Below, piece after piece: positions 42,574-52,098 of a stretch of DNA of 64,000 nt. The position numbers and the translations under genes are program-made. Position 1 is the stretch's first letter. Every line of letters starts with the position of its first letter. Location of the stretch: NCBI GenBank assembly GCA_964532465.1, contig CAZHHX010000003.1, forward strand, positions 62,001 to 126,000, read 5' to 3'. This stretch comes from JAPLKB01 sp964532465 (GTDB lineage Bacteria; Desulfobacterota; Syntrophorhabdia; Syntrophorhabdales; Syntrophorhabdaceae). The notes beneath the pieces were generated by a model. That model had not been told where the DNA came from. It searched no databases and worked only from the letters and a program-made list of their open reading frames with translations.

Positions 42574-44910
42574 ATGAAAAACATACCCGGCAATATTATG
42601 AAACCAGCCCGTTACACGGGCATTGAACCCAACAGGGTCATGAAAAATCCAGAGGATGTCTCTGTCCGTTTTGCCCTTTGTTATCCGGATGTATATGAAG
42701 TCGGCATGTCATATTACGGATATTTCCTTCTCTATGAGCTTGCCAATACCGTAGAAGGTGTGTGGTGCGAAAGGTGCTTCGCGCCCTGGTATGACATGGA
42801 TGATTATATGAAGTCAAAGGACATGCCCTTATGCACTCTCGAGTCTGGAACACCTATCGGGAAAATGGATCTGGTAGGTTTCTCCCTTTCCTACGAATTG
42901 AATGTAACAAATGTGCTCAACATGCTTAAACTCGGTAAAATACCGTTGAGATATGAAGACAGACAAGTTGGCCCTATTATCATTGGCGGCGGTCCACTTA
43001 TGCTGAACCCGAGACCATTTGAAAAGTTCTTTGATCTGATTGTCATTGGCGAAGCAGAGGAAACACTTGTTGAAATACTGAATGTCTTTAAAAGTTTAAA
43101 GGGAGATAACAGGGCAGATATTATCAGAGAACTGGCGAAGCTCGAAGGCGTCTATTCCCCTTTATATCCGAAGGAATCTGTAAAAAGGTCATACATCAAA
43201 GACCTTGACACATCGTATCACGCGTTAAAACCACCCATACCCGTGTCCGGGAGCATCCATAACAGGCTGAATGTCGAGATATCAAGAGGCTGTGGAAACG
43301 GATGCCGCTTCTGTATGGCAGGATTCGGATACAGGCCCTACAGGGAAAGGTCCTTTGAAAGGATTAAAGAGATCATAGACATCTCCATTAAAAACACGGG
43401 GTACGAAGAAATATCCCTGCTTTCATTGAGCTCCGGCGACTACAGCTCCCTGTTTCAGACAATCTCCTATATTAAAGAGCGTCACAAAGGGATATCCGTC
43501 TCATTGCCTTCCCTGAAAATCGGCAGCATAAGCGAAGATGAAATCGGAGCAATAGCCGGTATCGCCAGGACCGGATTTACCTTTGCTCTTGAATCCGCGT
43601 CTCCCGGCATCAGATGTATGATTAATAAAAACATTGATGTTGATGTACTTTTCAATCAAATGCCTCTTCTTAAAAAATGCGGATGGAGAAAACTTAAAAT
43701 GTACCTCATGATAGGTTTTCCCTGGGAAAAAGAAGATGATATATCAATAATCAAAGAAATTGTCCGGAGATTTGAACAGGCCGGTATGGATATAAATCTG
43801 GCGATTTCTCCCTTTATACCAAAACCGCATACACCATTTCAGTGGCTGCCCATGGAAGACAGCGATGCCTTGAAAGAAAAGATGTCCATGATAAGAACAC
43901 TGCTGCGAAAAAAAGGCAAAACAGTAAAATACAGGGATGTGGCAACAAGCTTGATCGAGGGTATTATTTCAAGAGGTGATGAATCCCTGTCGCCGCTTTT
44001 TGAATATCTTGCTGACAAAGGTGTAAAACTTGAAGCATGGAGGGAGTTTTTTAAACCCGATGTCTATTATGAATGGTTCAATGAGAATGGAATAGGTATG
44101 GAAAAATACCTCGGAAAAAGGGAAATTGAAGAACCTCTGCCCTGGTCATTTATTGATACAGGGGTTGACAATTCATTCCTCATCGATGAAGCAAAAAATG
44201 CCGAGCTTGGCAAACTCACTACAGACTGTCATTACGGTTGCGCAGAATGCGGAATTGGATGTAAAAACAGCGGCAGCTTTGAAGTCAGGGGCCTGTCCTC
44301 GCATAGCGGGGATCAGGGGGCTGACTTCGCGCAGCGGGGGGTAGAGGCCTGTCCTCGCGTAGCGGGGGGCAGAATGGAAGATTTTTCCTCAAATCTCCAG
44401 TTTCCAGTCACAAAGAAATACACTCTTAGATACGGGAAGTACGGTGATGCAAGATATATGGGTCATATTGACGCCATGGATATTCTGCTCCGGGCTCTCC
44501 GGGTTTCCGGAGTTTCCATAAAAATGCACGGAAAATTTCATCCCATGCCGAACATTGCCCTCTCTGATGCTCTGCCTGTGGGGATTGAGAGTGTCTGCGA
44601 ATTGATGGAGATTGAAACATCTACCCGAACTTTTTCAGATAAAATTGTATTGAGAAAAATGAACAGTATACTGCCTGCAGGTATGAAGATTTTTGAAATT
44701 GTTGAGAGTAACCTGAAAAATATGGTAAAAGAATATACATATATTCTCATCTCAGACGAAAATGAAGGACTGGATGAATTGATAAAATGGAGAACCGGCA
44801 TCAAAAACAGTTTTTATCTTTGGAAAGGCAAGGGGATTAAAGCGTTCTGGCAAAAAGGAGTATTCAAAAGGATCGTGAAGGTAGAGGATAGAAAAATTCA
44901 TGGGATCTGA
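42574..44910 (+). CDS. B12-binding-type radical SAM protein fused to DUF2344
   Basis: 778 residues. N-terminal cobalamin-binding-like Rossmann part (about 1-220), radical SAM core with C-G-N-G-C-R-F-C near 245 (C-x3-C-x2-C), then a C-terminal DUF2344 domain starting near K-K-Y-T-L-R-Y-G-K-Y-G. TIGR03960 and TIGR03936 are separate in many genomes but fused here. Between them is a Cys-rich segment (C-H-Y-G-C-A-E-C-G-I-G-C) and a 28-residue insert encoded by GC-rich repeats. Function unknown; the family often neighbours RNase G, which overlaps this gene by 11 bases. Confidence 0.85.
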   Translation: MKNIPGNIMKPARYTGIEPNRVMKNPEDVSVRFALCYPDVYEVGMSYYGYFLLYELANTVEGVWCERCFAPWYDMDDYMKSKDMPLCTLESGTPIGKMDLVGFSLSYELNVTNVLNMLKLGKIPLRYEDRQVGPIIIGGGPLMLNPRPFEKFFDLIVIGEAEETLVEILNVFKSLKGDNRADIIRELAKLEGVYSPLYPKESVKRSYIKDLDTSYHALKPPIPVSGSIHNRLNVEISRGCGNGCRFCMAGFGYRPYRERSFERIKEIIDISIKNTGYEEISLLSLSSGDYSSLFQTISYIKERHKGISVSLPSLKIGSISEDEIGAIAGIARTGFTFALESASPGIRCMINKNIDVDVLFNQMPLLKKCGWRKLKMYLMIGFPWEKEDDISIIKEIVRRFEQAGMDINLAISPFIPKPHTPFQWLPMEDSDALKEKMSMIRTLLRKKGKTVKYRDVATSLIEGIISRGDESLSPLFEYLADKGVKLEAWREFFKPDVYYEWFNENGIGMEKYLGKREIEEPLPWSFIDTGVDNSFLIDEAKNAELGKLTTDCHYGCAECGIGCKNSGSFEVRGLSSHSGDQGADFAQRGVEACPRVAGGRMEDFSSNLQFPVTKKYTLRYGKYGDARYMGHIDAMDILLRALRVSGVSIKMHGKFHPMPNIALSDALPVGIESVCELMEIETSTRTFSDKIVLRKMNSILPAGMKIFEIVESNLKNMVKEYTYILISDENEGLDELIKWRTGIKNSFYLWKGKGIKAFWQKGVFKRIVKVEDRKIHGI
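44290..44373. repeat. three 28-bp GC-rich tandem units inserted in the radical SAM gene
   Basis: Three units in exact 28-base register (44290, 44318, 44346). Units 1 and 3 share CCTGTCCTCGCnTAGCGGGG; unit 2 is more diverged. 3 x 28 = 84 bases, so the reading frame is kept and 28 residues are added between two domains. The core resembles the repeats in the parB-like gene. Confidence 0.85.
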
Positions 44911-46384
44911 ACTGATCATTAATGTGACTTTTAATGAAATCCGGATGGCTTTCCTGGAAAACAGCGTACCTGTGGAATTTTTTATTGAAAGGAAAAATGA
45001 CAAAAACATTGTCGGGAACATTTTTAAAGGCAGGGTATCAAGAATCGTTCCCGGAATGGATGCCGCTTTTGTGGATATCGGGCTTGAAAAATCAGCTTTT
45101 TTATATGTGGGTGACATCATGCTGGACAAGTCTATGTATGAGGAATATGAAGACGCAGACCTTATATTTCCCATTGAGATAAATGAAAGAATAGAAGGCG
45201 TATTGGAAGAAGGACAGGAACTGATCGTTCAGGTTTCGAGAGAACCTATAGGTCAAAAAGGAACAAAAGTCACTTCAAAGATAACACTGCCCGGGAGACT
45301 GCTTGTTCTCATGCCGTCAACACAGCATATAGGCGTGTCAAGGCGGATAGACCAGGAAGAAGAGAGAAAAAGACTTGCGGACATGCTTAAAGAAATATGC
45401 CCGAAGGGGTTCGGCCTCATTGCAAGAACAGCTTCCGAAGGTAAAACAACAGAAGAGTTGTCGGCTGACCTTAACTTTTTAATGAGGATATGGGAAAACA
45501 TCCACGAGAAGGCAAAGTGCACAAGACCGCCGTCTATACTGCATCAGGACCTGGGTTTGATTTTGCGGGTTATCAGAGACCTTCATTCACATAATCTGAA
45601 AAAGATTATCATCGATGATGAATTGCTTTTTAAAAAGATAGAGGAGTTTTTAAAGGAATATCTACCGGAAGAAAAATGCGAAGCAATTTACTTTAATGAG
45701 AAGGACCCTATTTTTGAAGCATATGGGATTGAAATAGACGTTGCTAAACTTGCGCAGAAGAAAATCTGGTTAAAATCCGGGGGGTATATTGTAATAGATT
45801 ATACCGAGGCGCTCACAGTTATTGATGTCAATACAGGAAGATATCTCGGTAAAAAAGGCCTTGAAGACACCATACTTCGAACAAACCTTGAAGCTGTCAA
45901 GGAGATCGCGTACCAGATAAGGTTGAGAAATATCGGCGGAATCATTGTTGTAGATTTTATTGATATGGAAAGGAAAGAATCGAGAGATATGGTTTTTCAG
46001 ACACTTATGGAAGCTCTGAAGAGGGACAGAATAAAAACCTTTGTCTATCCCATTAGTGAGATCGGCCTTGTCCAGATTACCCGGAAAAGGACGAGACACA
46101 ATATAGTCAACATGCTTACAGAGGCTTGCCCGAACTGCGACGGCTCAGGGTACGTTAAATCAAGATATACGGTTTGTTATGAGGTGTTAAGAGAGATCAG
46201 GAGCTTCTGCAGGAACGAAGATGTGGATAGATTGAACGTCTATCTGTCTCCTGAAGCGGCAAGCTTTATTTATGAAGAAGAGAAAACTTCAATAGAATAT
46301 ATAGAAAATACTCTTAAAACAAAGGTCAATCTCATTGCCAATCCTGATTTCAGCATTGACAGGTTTCAGGTAGTAAAAGCATAA
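44900..46384 (+). CDS. rng: ribonuclease G/E family endoribonuclease
   Basis: 494 residues, RNase G length. S1-like RNA-binding domain near the N-terminus (G-N-I-F-K-G-R-V-S-R-I-V-P-G-M-D-A-A-F-V), catalytic DNase I-like domain with D-V-N-T-G and D-F-I-D-M (metal-binding aspartates), and a zinc-link-like C-P-N-C-D-G-S-G. No long RNase E degradosome tail. Cleaves single-stranded AU-rich RNA and matures 16S rRNA 5' ends. Overlap with the radical SAM gene indicates one operon. Confidence 0.93.
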   Translation: MGSELIINVTFNEIRMAFLENSVPVEFFIERKNDKNIVGNIFKGRVSRIVPGMDAAFVDIGLEKSAFLYVGDIMLDKSMYEEYEDADLIFPIEINERIEGVLEEGQELIVQVSREPIGQKGTKVTSKITLPGRLLVLMPSTQHIGVSRRIDQEEERKRLADMLKEICPKGFGLIARTASEGKTTEELSADLNFLMRIWENIHEKAKCTRPPSILHQDLGLILRVIRDLHSHNLKKIIIDDELLFKKIEEFLKEYLPEEKCEAIYFNEKDPIFEAYGIEIDVAKLAQKKIWLKSGGYIVIDYTEALTVIDVNTGRYLGKKGLEDTILRTNLEAVKEIAYQIRLRNIGGIIVVDFIDMERKESRDMVFQTLMEALKRDRIKTFVYPISEIGLVQITRKRTRHNIVNMLTEACPNCDGSGYVKSRYTVCYEVLREIRSFCRNEDVDRLNVYLSPEAASFIYEEEKTSIEYIENTLKTKVNLIANPDFSIDRFQVVKA

Positions 46385-46391
46385 TAAAATA

Positions 46392-46419
46392 GTGAAAAGT
46401 GAAAAGTGAAAAGTGAAAA
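46392..46419. repeat. heptanucleotide tandem repeat (GTGAAAA x 4)
   Basis: Four exact copies of GTGAAAA between rng and ispE. The unit matches the left side of the array at 37799-37899. It includes GTG codons in frame with ispE, so gene callers may extend ispE into the repeat. Confidence 0.95.
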
Positions 46420-46432
46420 GATAAAGCAGCAT

Positions 46433-47389
46433 ATGCAAGATTCGGAATCAGGAATAAAAACTGATTTTACAATCCACAATCAAACCGATGGACAGCACAT
46501 TTGTCTGTCCCCTGGTAAAGTTAATCTTTTTTTAAAAGTCCTTTCAAAAAGGGATGATGGTTATCACAATATCGTAAGCATTGTATCGCCTGTTTCTCTT
46601 TATGATGTTATGTATTTTCAAGAACAGGTTGATGGAAGAGTAATTGTGGAAGATAACAGAAATTGTCTTCCCCAAGGACCGGCAAATACAATATATAAAG
46701 CAGTTATGATGTTGAAAGAAAGATGTGGAATCAAAAAGGGGTTAAAGATATATGTAGAAAAGCATATACCGATAGGCAGCGGCCTCGGCGGCCCAAGCAG
46801 TAATGCTGCCGCTGTTTTAAGGGAACTCCCGAAGTTATGGGGATTAACCATAGACCAGACAGACCTTGCGGAAATGGGAAAAGCAATAGGCGCTGATGTT
46901 CCTTTATTTCTTAGCGACGGCCCTTGCATAATAAGGGGGATAGGCGAGCAGGTATCACCTGTCGAACTACCCCGGTTATGGTACCTTATCATCTATCCTG
47001 ATGTGGCGTTAAAGACCCCTGATATATATGGAGGTCTAAGAATCGTATTGACAAAAGACGAAAATGATATTAAATTGAGGAAAAATTTTGAATCTGTTCA
47101 AGAAGTTGCAGATATCCTGGAAAACGATCTTGAGAAGGTCGCTATACTAATGCGTCCAATAATCAAGACATTAAAAGAGAAGTTAATTGATGCAGGCGCT
47201 TTAGGCGCGGTCATGAGCGGCAGCGGATCCTCGGTTTTCGGCATATTCAAAGATGAGGAACATGCAAAAAAAACATTGATATCTTTCGGTGATATGAAAA
47301 GTGCATTTATTGCGCATAGCATACATAAGGGGGAGTTATATGGACATAACAGATATCAAGATTTTTCCGGTAGAAGAGAAGCGGGTTAA
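46433..47389 (+). CDS. ispE: 4-diphosphocytidyl-2-C-methyl-D-erythritol kinase
   Basis: 318 residues from ATG 46433; a GTG at 46406 inside the repeat array is less likely. GHMP kinase motifs: substrate loop P-G-K-V-N-L-F-L-K-V near the start, P-I-G-S-G-L-G-G-P-S-S-N-A-A-A (ATP loop) and a late V-M-S-G-S-G-S-S-V-F-G. Phosphorylates CDP-methylerythritol in the MEP isoprenoid pathway. The C-terminus overlaps spoVG by 50 bases. Confidence 0.92.
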   Translation: MQDSESGIKTDFTIHNQTDGQHICLSPGKVNLFLKVLSKRDDGYHNIVSIVSPVSLYDVMYFQEQVDGRVIVEDNRNCLPQGPANTIYKAVMMLKERCGIKKGLKIYVEKHIPIGSGLGGPSSNAAAVLRELPKLWGLTIDQTDLAEMGKAIGADVPLFLSDGPCIIRGIGEQVSPVELPRLWYLIIYPDVALKTPDIYGGLRIVLTKDENDIKLRKNFESVQEVADILENDLEKVAILMRPIIKTLKEKLIDAGALGAVMSGSGSSVFGIFKDEEHAKKTLISFGDMKSAFIAHSIHKGELYGHNRYQDFSGRREAG

Positions 47390-47609
47390 GGCGTATGCAT
47401 CAATTGTATTTGACGGTTGCTTTATTATTAGAGATTTAAAGGTGATAAATGGAGACAGAAAGCTTTTTGTTGCAATGCCGAGCAAAAAAATGAAAGATGG
47501 TTCTTATAGAGACACAGTCCATCCTTTAAACAACGCTACAAGACAGAAAATTGAATTGAGTGTAATTGAAGCATACGAAAAAGAGGCACGCAGAAAACAG
47601 CAGCAATAA
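47340..47609 (+). CDS. spoVG: SpoVG family RNA/DNA-binding regulator
   Basis: 89 residues from ATG 47340, with GGGGGAG before it; the longer frame from 47301 runs antiparallel to no evidence and is rejected. Typical features: D-I-K-I-F-P-V, K-A-Y-A-S-I-V-F-D, F-I-I-R-D-L-K-V-I-N-G and the signature M-P-S-K-K. SpoVG binds nucleic acid and regulates diverse genes; in this gene order it is a standard companion of ispE and prs. Confidence 0.93.
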   Translation: MDITDIKIFPVEEKRVKAYASIVFDGCFIIRDLKVINGDRKLFVAMPSKKMKDGSYRDTVHPLNNATRQKIELSVIEAYEKEARRKQQQ

Positions 47610-47624
47610 ATAATAAAAAACTAT

Positions 47625-47696
47625 TGGGGTGTCGTCAAGCGGTAAGACACAGGCCTTTGGAGCCTGCATTCGGAGGTTCGAATCCTCCCGCCCCAG
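47625..47696 (+). tRNA. tRNA-Gln (anticodon TTG)
   Basis: Cloverleaf: acceptor TGGGGTG with CGCCCCA, anticodon stem CAGGC/GCCTG with loop C-T-T-T-G-G-A giving anticodon TTG, T arm G-G-A-G-G-T-T-C-G-A-A-T-C-C-T-C-C. CCA is not encoded. Position between spoVG and prs is characteristic of this gene order. Confidence 0.96.
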
Positions 47697-47715
47697 AATT
47701 TTAAAGGAGCGTCAA

Positions 47716-48651
47716 TTGGACAAACTAAGGGTATTTACAGGAAACGCAAACATTGAGCTTGCAGACAGGATCTGTAAGTACCTGAACATTCAACCGGGCA
47801 AAGCGAAAGTAGGCAGATTCAGTGACGGTGAAATTCAGGTAGAAATTGTAGAAAACATAAGAGGAATGGATACATTCCTTGTTCAGCCTACCTGCCCTCC
47901 TGTGAGCGATAATCTCATGGAACTGCTCATTATGCTTGATGCAGTAAAAAGAGCTTCGGCAAAAAGGATAACTGTGGTAATACCATATTATGGTTATGCA
48001 AGACAGGACAGGAAGGTAGTGCCGAGAACACCGATATCAGCGAGACTTGTTGCCAACCTGATCACATTGGCCGGGGCTACAAGGATACTTGCCATGGATT
48101 TGCATGCCGGACAGATTCAGGGTTTCTTTGATATTCCCGTTGACCATCTATACGCTCTACCGGCACAATTTGAATATTTGAAGAAAATGGAAGGTGAAAT
48201 CATTATCGTATCTCCTGATGCAGGAGGTGTGGAACGGGCTAAAGAACTTGCCAAACGTATGAATTCTTCCATTGCCATTATTGACAAGAGAAGAGAACGA
48301 GCGAATGTTTCAAAAGTTATGAATATTGTCGGTAATGTAAAAGATAAAATAGCGATACTCTTAGATGATATGATTGATACAGGCGGCAGTATCGTTCAAG
48401 CAGCAGAAGCGCTTATGGAAAACGGTGCAAAAGAAGTTTATGGTTGCTGTACCCATGCATTACTCTCAGGGAATGCGGTTGAAAGAATAAACGGTTCGCC
48501 GATAAAAGAACTCATTGCAACAAACACAATTCCCTTATCGGAAGAGGCAAGAAAGATTGGAAGAATCAAGGTGCTTGATGTCTCTCCCATACTTGGTGAA
48601 GCAATCAAGAGGATACACCGGGACGAATCTGTAAGCTCTTTGTTTATATAA
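47716..48651 (+). CDS. prs: ribose-phosphate pyrophosphokinase
   Basis: 311 residues from a TTG at 47716, chosen because AAAGGAG lies 7 bases before it and the family starts just here (L-R-V-F-T-G-N-A-N); the longer frame would cover the tRNA. Motifs: F-S-D-G-E-I-Q-V, Y-Y-G-Y-A-R-Q-D-R-K, D-L-H-A-G-Q-I-Q-G-F-F and PRPP loop D-D-M-I-D-T-G-G-S. Makes PRPP from ribose 5-phosphate and ATP for nucleotide, His and Trp synthesis. Confidence 0.95.
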   Translation: MDKLRVFTGNANIELADRICKYLNIQPGKAKVGRFSDGEIQVEIVENIRGMDTFLVQPTCPPVSDNLMELLIMLDAVKRASAKRITVVIPYYGYARQDRKVVPRTPISARLVANLITLAGATRILAMDLHAGQIQGFFDIPVDHLYALPAQFEYLKKMEGEIIIVSPDAGGVERAKELAKRMNSSIAIIDKRRERANVSKVMNIVGNVKDKIAILLDDMIDTGGSIVQAAEALMENGAKEVYGCCTHALLSGNAVERINGSPIKELIATNTIPLSEEARKIGRIKVLDVSPILGEAIKRIHRDESVSSLFI

Positions 48652-48736
48652 AAAACAGTTGATCCGACATCGGTTTTAAGCCCATAGCAGGTCAACTTTT
48701 AATGCTTCATTTTGCAATAAAACATTGGAGGTTCAA

Positions 48737-49351
48737 ATGGAAGAAATATTAATTAATGCAGAGACCAGAAGGGGTAAGGGTAAGTCCCTTGCAAAAAAAA
48801 TAAGAAAAGATGGCGGCATACCTGCAATCCTATACGGCAAGGACATTGAATCCTTGCCCATCACAATCTCTCTGAAAGATTGGGAAAAACTCCGCAAACA
48901 GTTGAAGAGGAATTCAATTCTTACAATGAAACTACCCGACAGCGCCGGAACTGCGGAGAGACCTGTCATGGTAAAAACTGTGCAAAGGACTGTCATCGGC
49001 AATACTATTTGTCATATTGACTTTTTGCAGGTTTCCATGAAAAGAAAGATCGAAGTGGAGATACCTATCTTTTTGACTGGCACGGCAATAGGCTTAACAG
49101 ATAACGGCATCGTTGAGCAGCATTTGAGGACAGTTATGGCTGAATGCCTTCCATCGCAGATACCGGAAAGGATTGATATTGACATAACAAACCTTGGCAT
49201 CGGAGATTCCATTCATGTGCACGAAATAGCCATGCCTGACGTAAAATTCCTTGAAAACCCTGACGTTGCAATAGTAACTATTGCCCATTCTGCAGGTGAT
49301 GGAAAGGCACTGACTGAAGAAACCGTGGTAGCCGAAGAAAAGAAGGAGTAA
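48737..49351 (+). CDS. rplY: 50S ribosomal protein L25 / general stress protein Ctc
   Basis: 204 residues from ATG 48737 (GGAGG 6 bases before). L25 beta-barrel (about 1-95) with R-G-K-G-K-S-L-A-K-K and G-G-I-P-A-I-L-Y-G-K, then the TL5-like C-terminal domain (95-185) with H-I-D-F-L-Q-V. Acidic tail. Binds 5S rRNA. Lies between prs and pth, the conserved order. Confidence 0.94.
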   Translation: MEEILINAETRRGKGKSLAKKIRKDGGIPAILYGKDIESLPITISLKDWEKLRKQLKRNSILTMKLPDSAGTAERPVMVKTVQRTVIGNTICHIDFLQVSMKRKIEVEIPIFLTGTAIGLTDNGIVEQHLRTVMAECLPSQIPERIDIDITNLGIGDSIHVHEIAMPDVKFLENPDVAIVTIAHSAGDGKALTEETVVAEEKKE

Positions 49352-49358
49352 GGGTTTT

Positions 49359-49916
49359 TTGTTTTTAATATGCGGTCTTGGAAACAAAGGCTCTGAATAT
49401 CAATACACAAGACATAATATCGGCTACCTTGCAATAGACAGGTTTTCGGAAAAATTCCGCATCCCGGTAAAACAGAAAGTCTGTGGTTGCAGAATAGGGA
49501 TGCATGAAAATGTGCTTCTTGCAAAACCGGACACTTATATGAATATCTCCGGCGCGCCTGTTTTGTCTCTTGCAGGAAAAATGGGCGTGAAGCCTGAAGA
49601 TATTATCCTCATCCACGACGACCTCGATATGGAATTCGGTAAAATCAGGATAAAGCTAAATGGGGGAGACGGCGGGCACAGGGGCGTAAGATCAGTCGCC
49701 GACGCTCTGCAATCAAAACTCTTTTACAGAGTGAAAATCGGGATCGGCAGGAGCCCTTTCATGGAGCCTGAAGACTATGTGCTTTCAGGTTTCAAGGAAG
49801 AAGAAAGAGAAATTCTCATAGAATCTCTCGACAAAGCAGCAGATGCGATACATGCCTTTATCTTTGGGAGTAAAGAAAAAGCAATGAGCATGTATAACAA
49901 GAAAGATACGTTGTAA
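49359..49916 (+). CDS. pth: peptidyl-tRNA hydrolase
   Basis: 185 residues from a TTG at 49359 with an AAGGAG site inside the end of rplY. Catalytic and substrate motifs: I-C-G-L-G-N-K-G, Y-T-R-H-N-I-G (catalytic His), K-P-D-T-Y-M-N, H-D-D-L-D and G-G-D-G-G-H-R-G. Releases peptides from prematurely dropped peptidyl-tRNA. Coupled to rplY by 7 bases. Confidence 0.94.
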   Translation: MFLICGLGNKGSEYQYTRHNIGYLAIDRFSEKFRIPVKQKVCGCRIGMHENVLLAKPDTYMNISGAPVLSLAGKMGVKPEDIILIHDDLDMEFGKIRIKLNGGDGGHRGVRSVADALQSKLFYRVKIGIGRSPFMEPEDYVLSGFKEEEREILIESLDKAADAIHAFIFGSKEKAMSMYNKKDTL

Positions 49917-49963
49917 AAGTTTTAAAAGTATTTTTTACAGGTTATTCTGATCCGCAGATGCGA

Positions 49964-50155
49964 TTATTCGCCAAATACAGGGAAGATTATCCTGATAGCC
50001 TCAACAGGGCATTCAGCAGCACAAAAACCGCACTCCTCGCAGAATTCTTCCTGAATTTGAACCTTTTCATCTTCCAAATAAAGAGCCAGCGGCGGACAAA
50101 TGTCTACGCAGGCGCCGCAGCCTGTGCATGATGACTTCTCAATAACAGGTATCAT
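49964..50155 (-). CDS. 2[4Fe-4S] ferredoxin
   Basis: 63 residues with two C-x2-C-x2-C-x3-C-P motifs (C-T-G-C-G-A-C-V-D-I-C-P and C-E-E-C-G-F-C-A-A-E-C-P). Small soluble electron carrier. It starts 2 bases after the flavin oxidoreductase stop, so it is likely its dedicated electron donor or acceptor. Confidence 0.94.
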   Translation of the reverse strand: MIPVIEKSSCTGCGACVDICPPLALYLEDEKVQIQEEFCEECGFCAAECPVEAIRIIFPVFGE

Positions 50156-50157
50156 AA

Positions 50158-52098
50158 TTATATCTCCATTCCAAGACGGTAACCATCGTGTATTGCGTTG
50201 AGCAGCCTTCTCGGCTTTTTTGCATCCCCGATAAAATGGACCTCCTTCCTGCTATCACCCGAAATATTACTCCATCCTGATGCCATATTCCTCTGAGCCG
50301 TGATAATATTGTCAAACTCTATTGTCCTCATCTCTCCCTTGGCTGTAATAGTCATTTCATTCCCCTTTACTGACATAACTTTCGAGTTCAGCATGACTGC
50401 GGCCCTCTTCTTTTTTAATAATTGAATATATTGCCACAGGTAAAAAGGATTTACATCACGGCCAAGCTTGCCGCTGTTTTCCACAATAGAAATATTGTAT
50501 TCTCCGTTTTTCAAAAGAAAAATGGCTGTGCCAAGTCCTGCGCCTTCGCCACTGATTATTACTGTTCGTTTTCCCGGCATTATTCCCTTTCTTATAATAT
50601 CTTCGGGGGTTAAAAGATTTGCCGGCAAAACCCCGGCAAACATATCAATACTTGAGCCTGCGGCAATTATAACTGCATCCGCACTGCTTTCATCAAGCAT
50701 CCGTGCGGTAAATTCAGCGCCAAGCTCTATATCAACACCGTTACGTCGGCATTCCCCTTCGAGGTAGCTGATTGGTCTCATCAGTTCCGCTGCTCCTTCA
50801 TCAACCTTTGACGCAAGGATTATACTCCCGCCTAAAGAATCACCCTTTTCATAGAGGGTAACTTTATGACCTCTTTTTGCTGCCGTAACAGCGCACTGCA
50901 ATCCTGCAGGCCCTCCTCCAACAATAATTAAATTTTTCTTCTTTTTTGCGGGAGAAAAGTTGTAGTAACCCCATTTATCCTCTTTTTCATGGCCCAGGGA
51001 CGGTCTTACAGTACACATAATCGGCTGGTGGAAATAAAGGCGTGAAAAACAGACATTACAGGCAATACAGGGAATAATCTCATCCTCCCTACCCTCTTTT
51101 GCTTTCCTGGGTATCTCAGGGTCAGCAATCATGGGTCGGCATGCCTCCCAGAAGTCTATTTTTCCATCGGCAATTGCCTGCTCCGGTATTTCCGGCAGGA
51201 ACTGGCGGAAAGCCATCATGACCGGGACATTTACCGTCTTCTTTATCATCTCAGCCACATATAGCCAATGCCCCATAGGCACATCCCTTGTGATGACCGA
51301 TTGGGAAGACTCGTGCCAGCCTATAGTTACGCTCAGGTAATCCGCCCCTGCTTCCTCTGCAAGGCGAAAACTCTCTATACTCTCTTCAACAGTATTCCCT
51401 CCACGGTCATCAAGAAGCTCAAGGCCGCACAATCGGATGCCTACAGGTACTGTATTGCCCACTTCCGCTTTGACACCCTGTATTATTTCCATCATAAGAC
51501 GGCATCTGGTCCGTATGTCGCCGCAGTACTCATCCTGTCGTTTATTTGTGTAGCGTGAAATAAATGTGGAGATAAGATAACCCACTATACCAGACAGTTC
51601 TATCATGTCATAGCCGGCTTCCACTGCCCTGCGTGCAGCCTTGATGTGGTCGTTTACCGATTCTTTTATCTCTTTTGCCGTAATTTCTCTTGGAGCTTTA
51701 AAGTATGACAGCTTCTGAGGCACAACTGAAGGCATAAGACAATAATCAAGGTCTACGCCACCTTCCCTTCCGCAATGCAAAATCTGCATGCAGGATAAGG
51801 CCCCGTTGTTTTTAATAACTTCGGCAATCCGTGCAAGTCCGGGTATAAAACGGTCGTGATCAATGCTCATCATGCCCTTAAAACCCTTACCCTCGCCTTT
51901 CGCGTCCGGGTAAGCGCCCTGCGTGGTCACAATCCCTGCCCCGCCTTTTGCCTGCGCTTCCATATACGTCACTTCTTTATCAGTCACATAACCATCGCCG
52001 TAATTGAAATTCGTCTCGGTTGCAGCATATTTTATGCGGTTTTTTACTGTAAGGGTTCCGATGCGTCCCGGTGAAAAAATATGGGGATATTTCTCCAT
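50158..52098 (-). CDS. NADH:flavin oxidoreductase, 2,4-dienoyl-CoA reductase-like
   Basis: 646 residues, the size of FadH/BaiCD-type enzymes. Old-yellow-enzyme TIM barrel with FMN (about 1-360), [4Fe-4S] region C-I-A-C-N-V-C-F with a later C-T-V-R-P, then FAD domain (V-G-G-G-P-A-G-L-Q-C-A near 390) and NAD(P)-binding part. Members reduce alpha,beta-unsaturated thioesters or acids. The clustered ferredoxin suggests ferredoxin-linked electron transfer. Substrate unknown. Confidence 0.9.
   Translation of the reverse strand: MEKYPHIFSPGRIGTLTVKNRIKYAATETNFNYGDGYVTDKEVTYMEAQAKGGAGIVTTQGAYPDAKGEGKGFKGMMSIDHDRFIPGLARIAEVIKNNGALSCMQILHCGREGGVDLDYCLMPSVVPQKLSYFKAPREITAKEIKESVNDHIKAARRAVEAGYDMIELSGIVGYLISTFISRYTNKRQDEYCGDIRTRCRLMMEIIQGVKAEVGNTVPVGIRLCGLELLDDRGGNTVEESIESFRLAEEAGADYLSVTIGWHESSQSVITRDVPMGHWLYVAEMIKKTVNVPVMMAFRQFLPEIPEQAIADGKIDFWEACRPMIADPEIPRKAKEGREDEIIPCIACNVCFSRLYFHQPIMCTVRPSLGHEKEDKWGYYNFSPAKKKKNLIIVGGGPAGLQCAVTAAKRGHKVTLYEKGDSLGGSIILASKVDEGAAELMRPISYLEGECRRNGVDIELGAEFTARMLDESSADAVIIAAGSSIDMFAGVLPANLLTPEDIIRKGIMPGKRTVIISGEGAGLGTAIFLLKNGEYNISIVENSGKLGRDVNPFYLWQYIQLLKKKRAAVMLNSKVMSVKGNEMTITAKGEMRTIEFDNIITAQRNMASGWSNISGDSRKEVHFIGDAKKPRRLLNAIHDGYRLGMEI

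Noticed and set aside
44290..44373. Short regular repeats resembling a CRISPR array
   Set aside because: Units are 28 bp and directly adjacent with no spacers, and they lie inside an open reading frame. No Cas genes are in the window.
46406..46432. Upstream extension of ispE into the GTGAAAA repeat
   Set aside because: The added residues are encoded by the repeat and ATG 46433 gives a normal family start.
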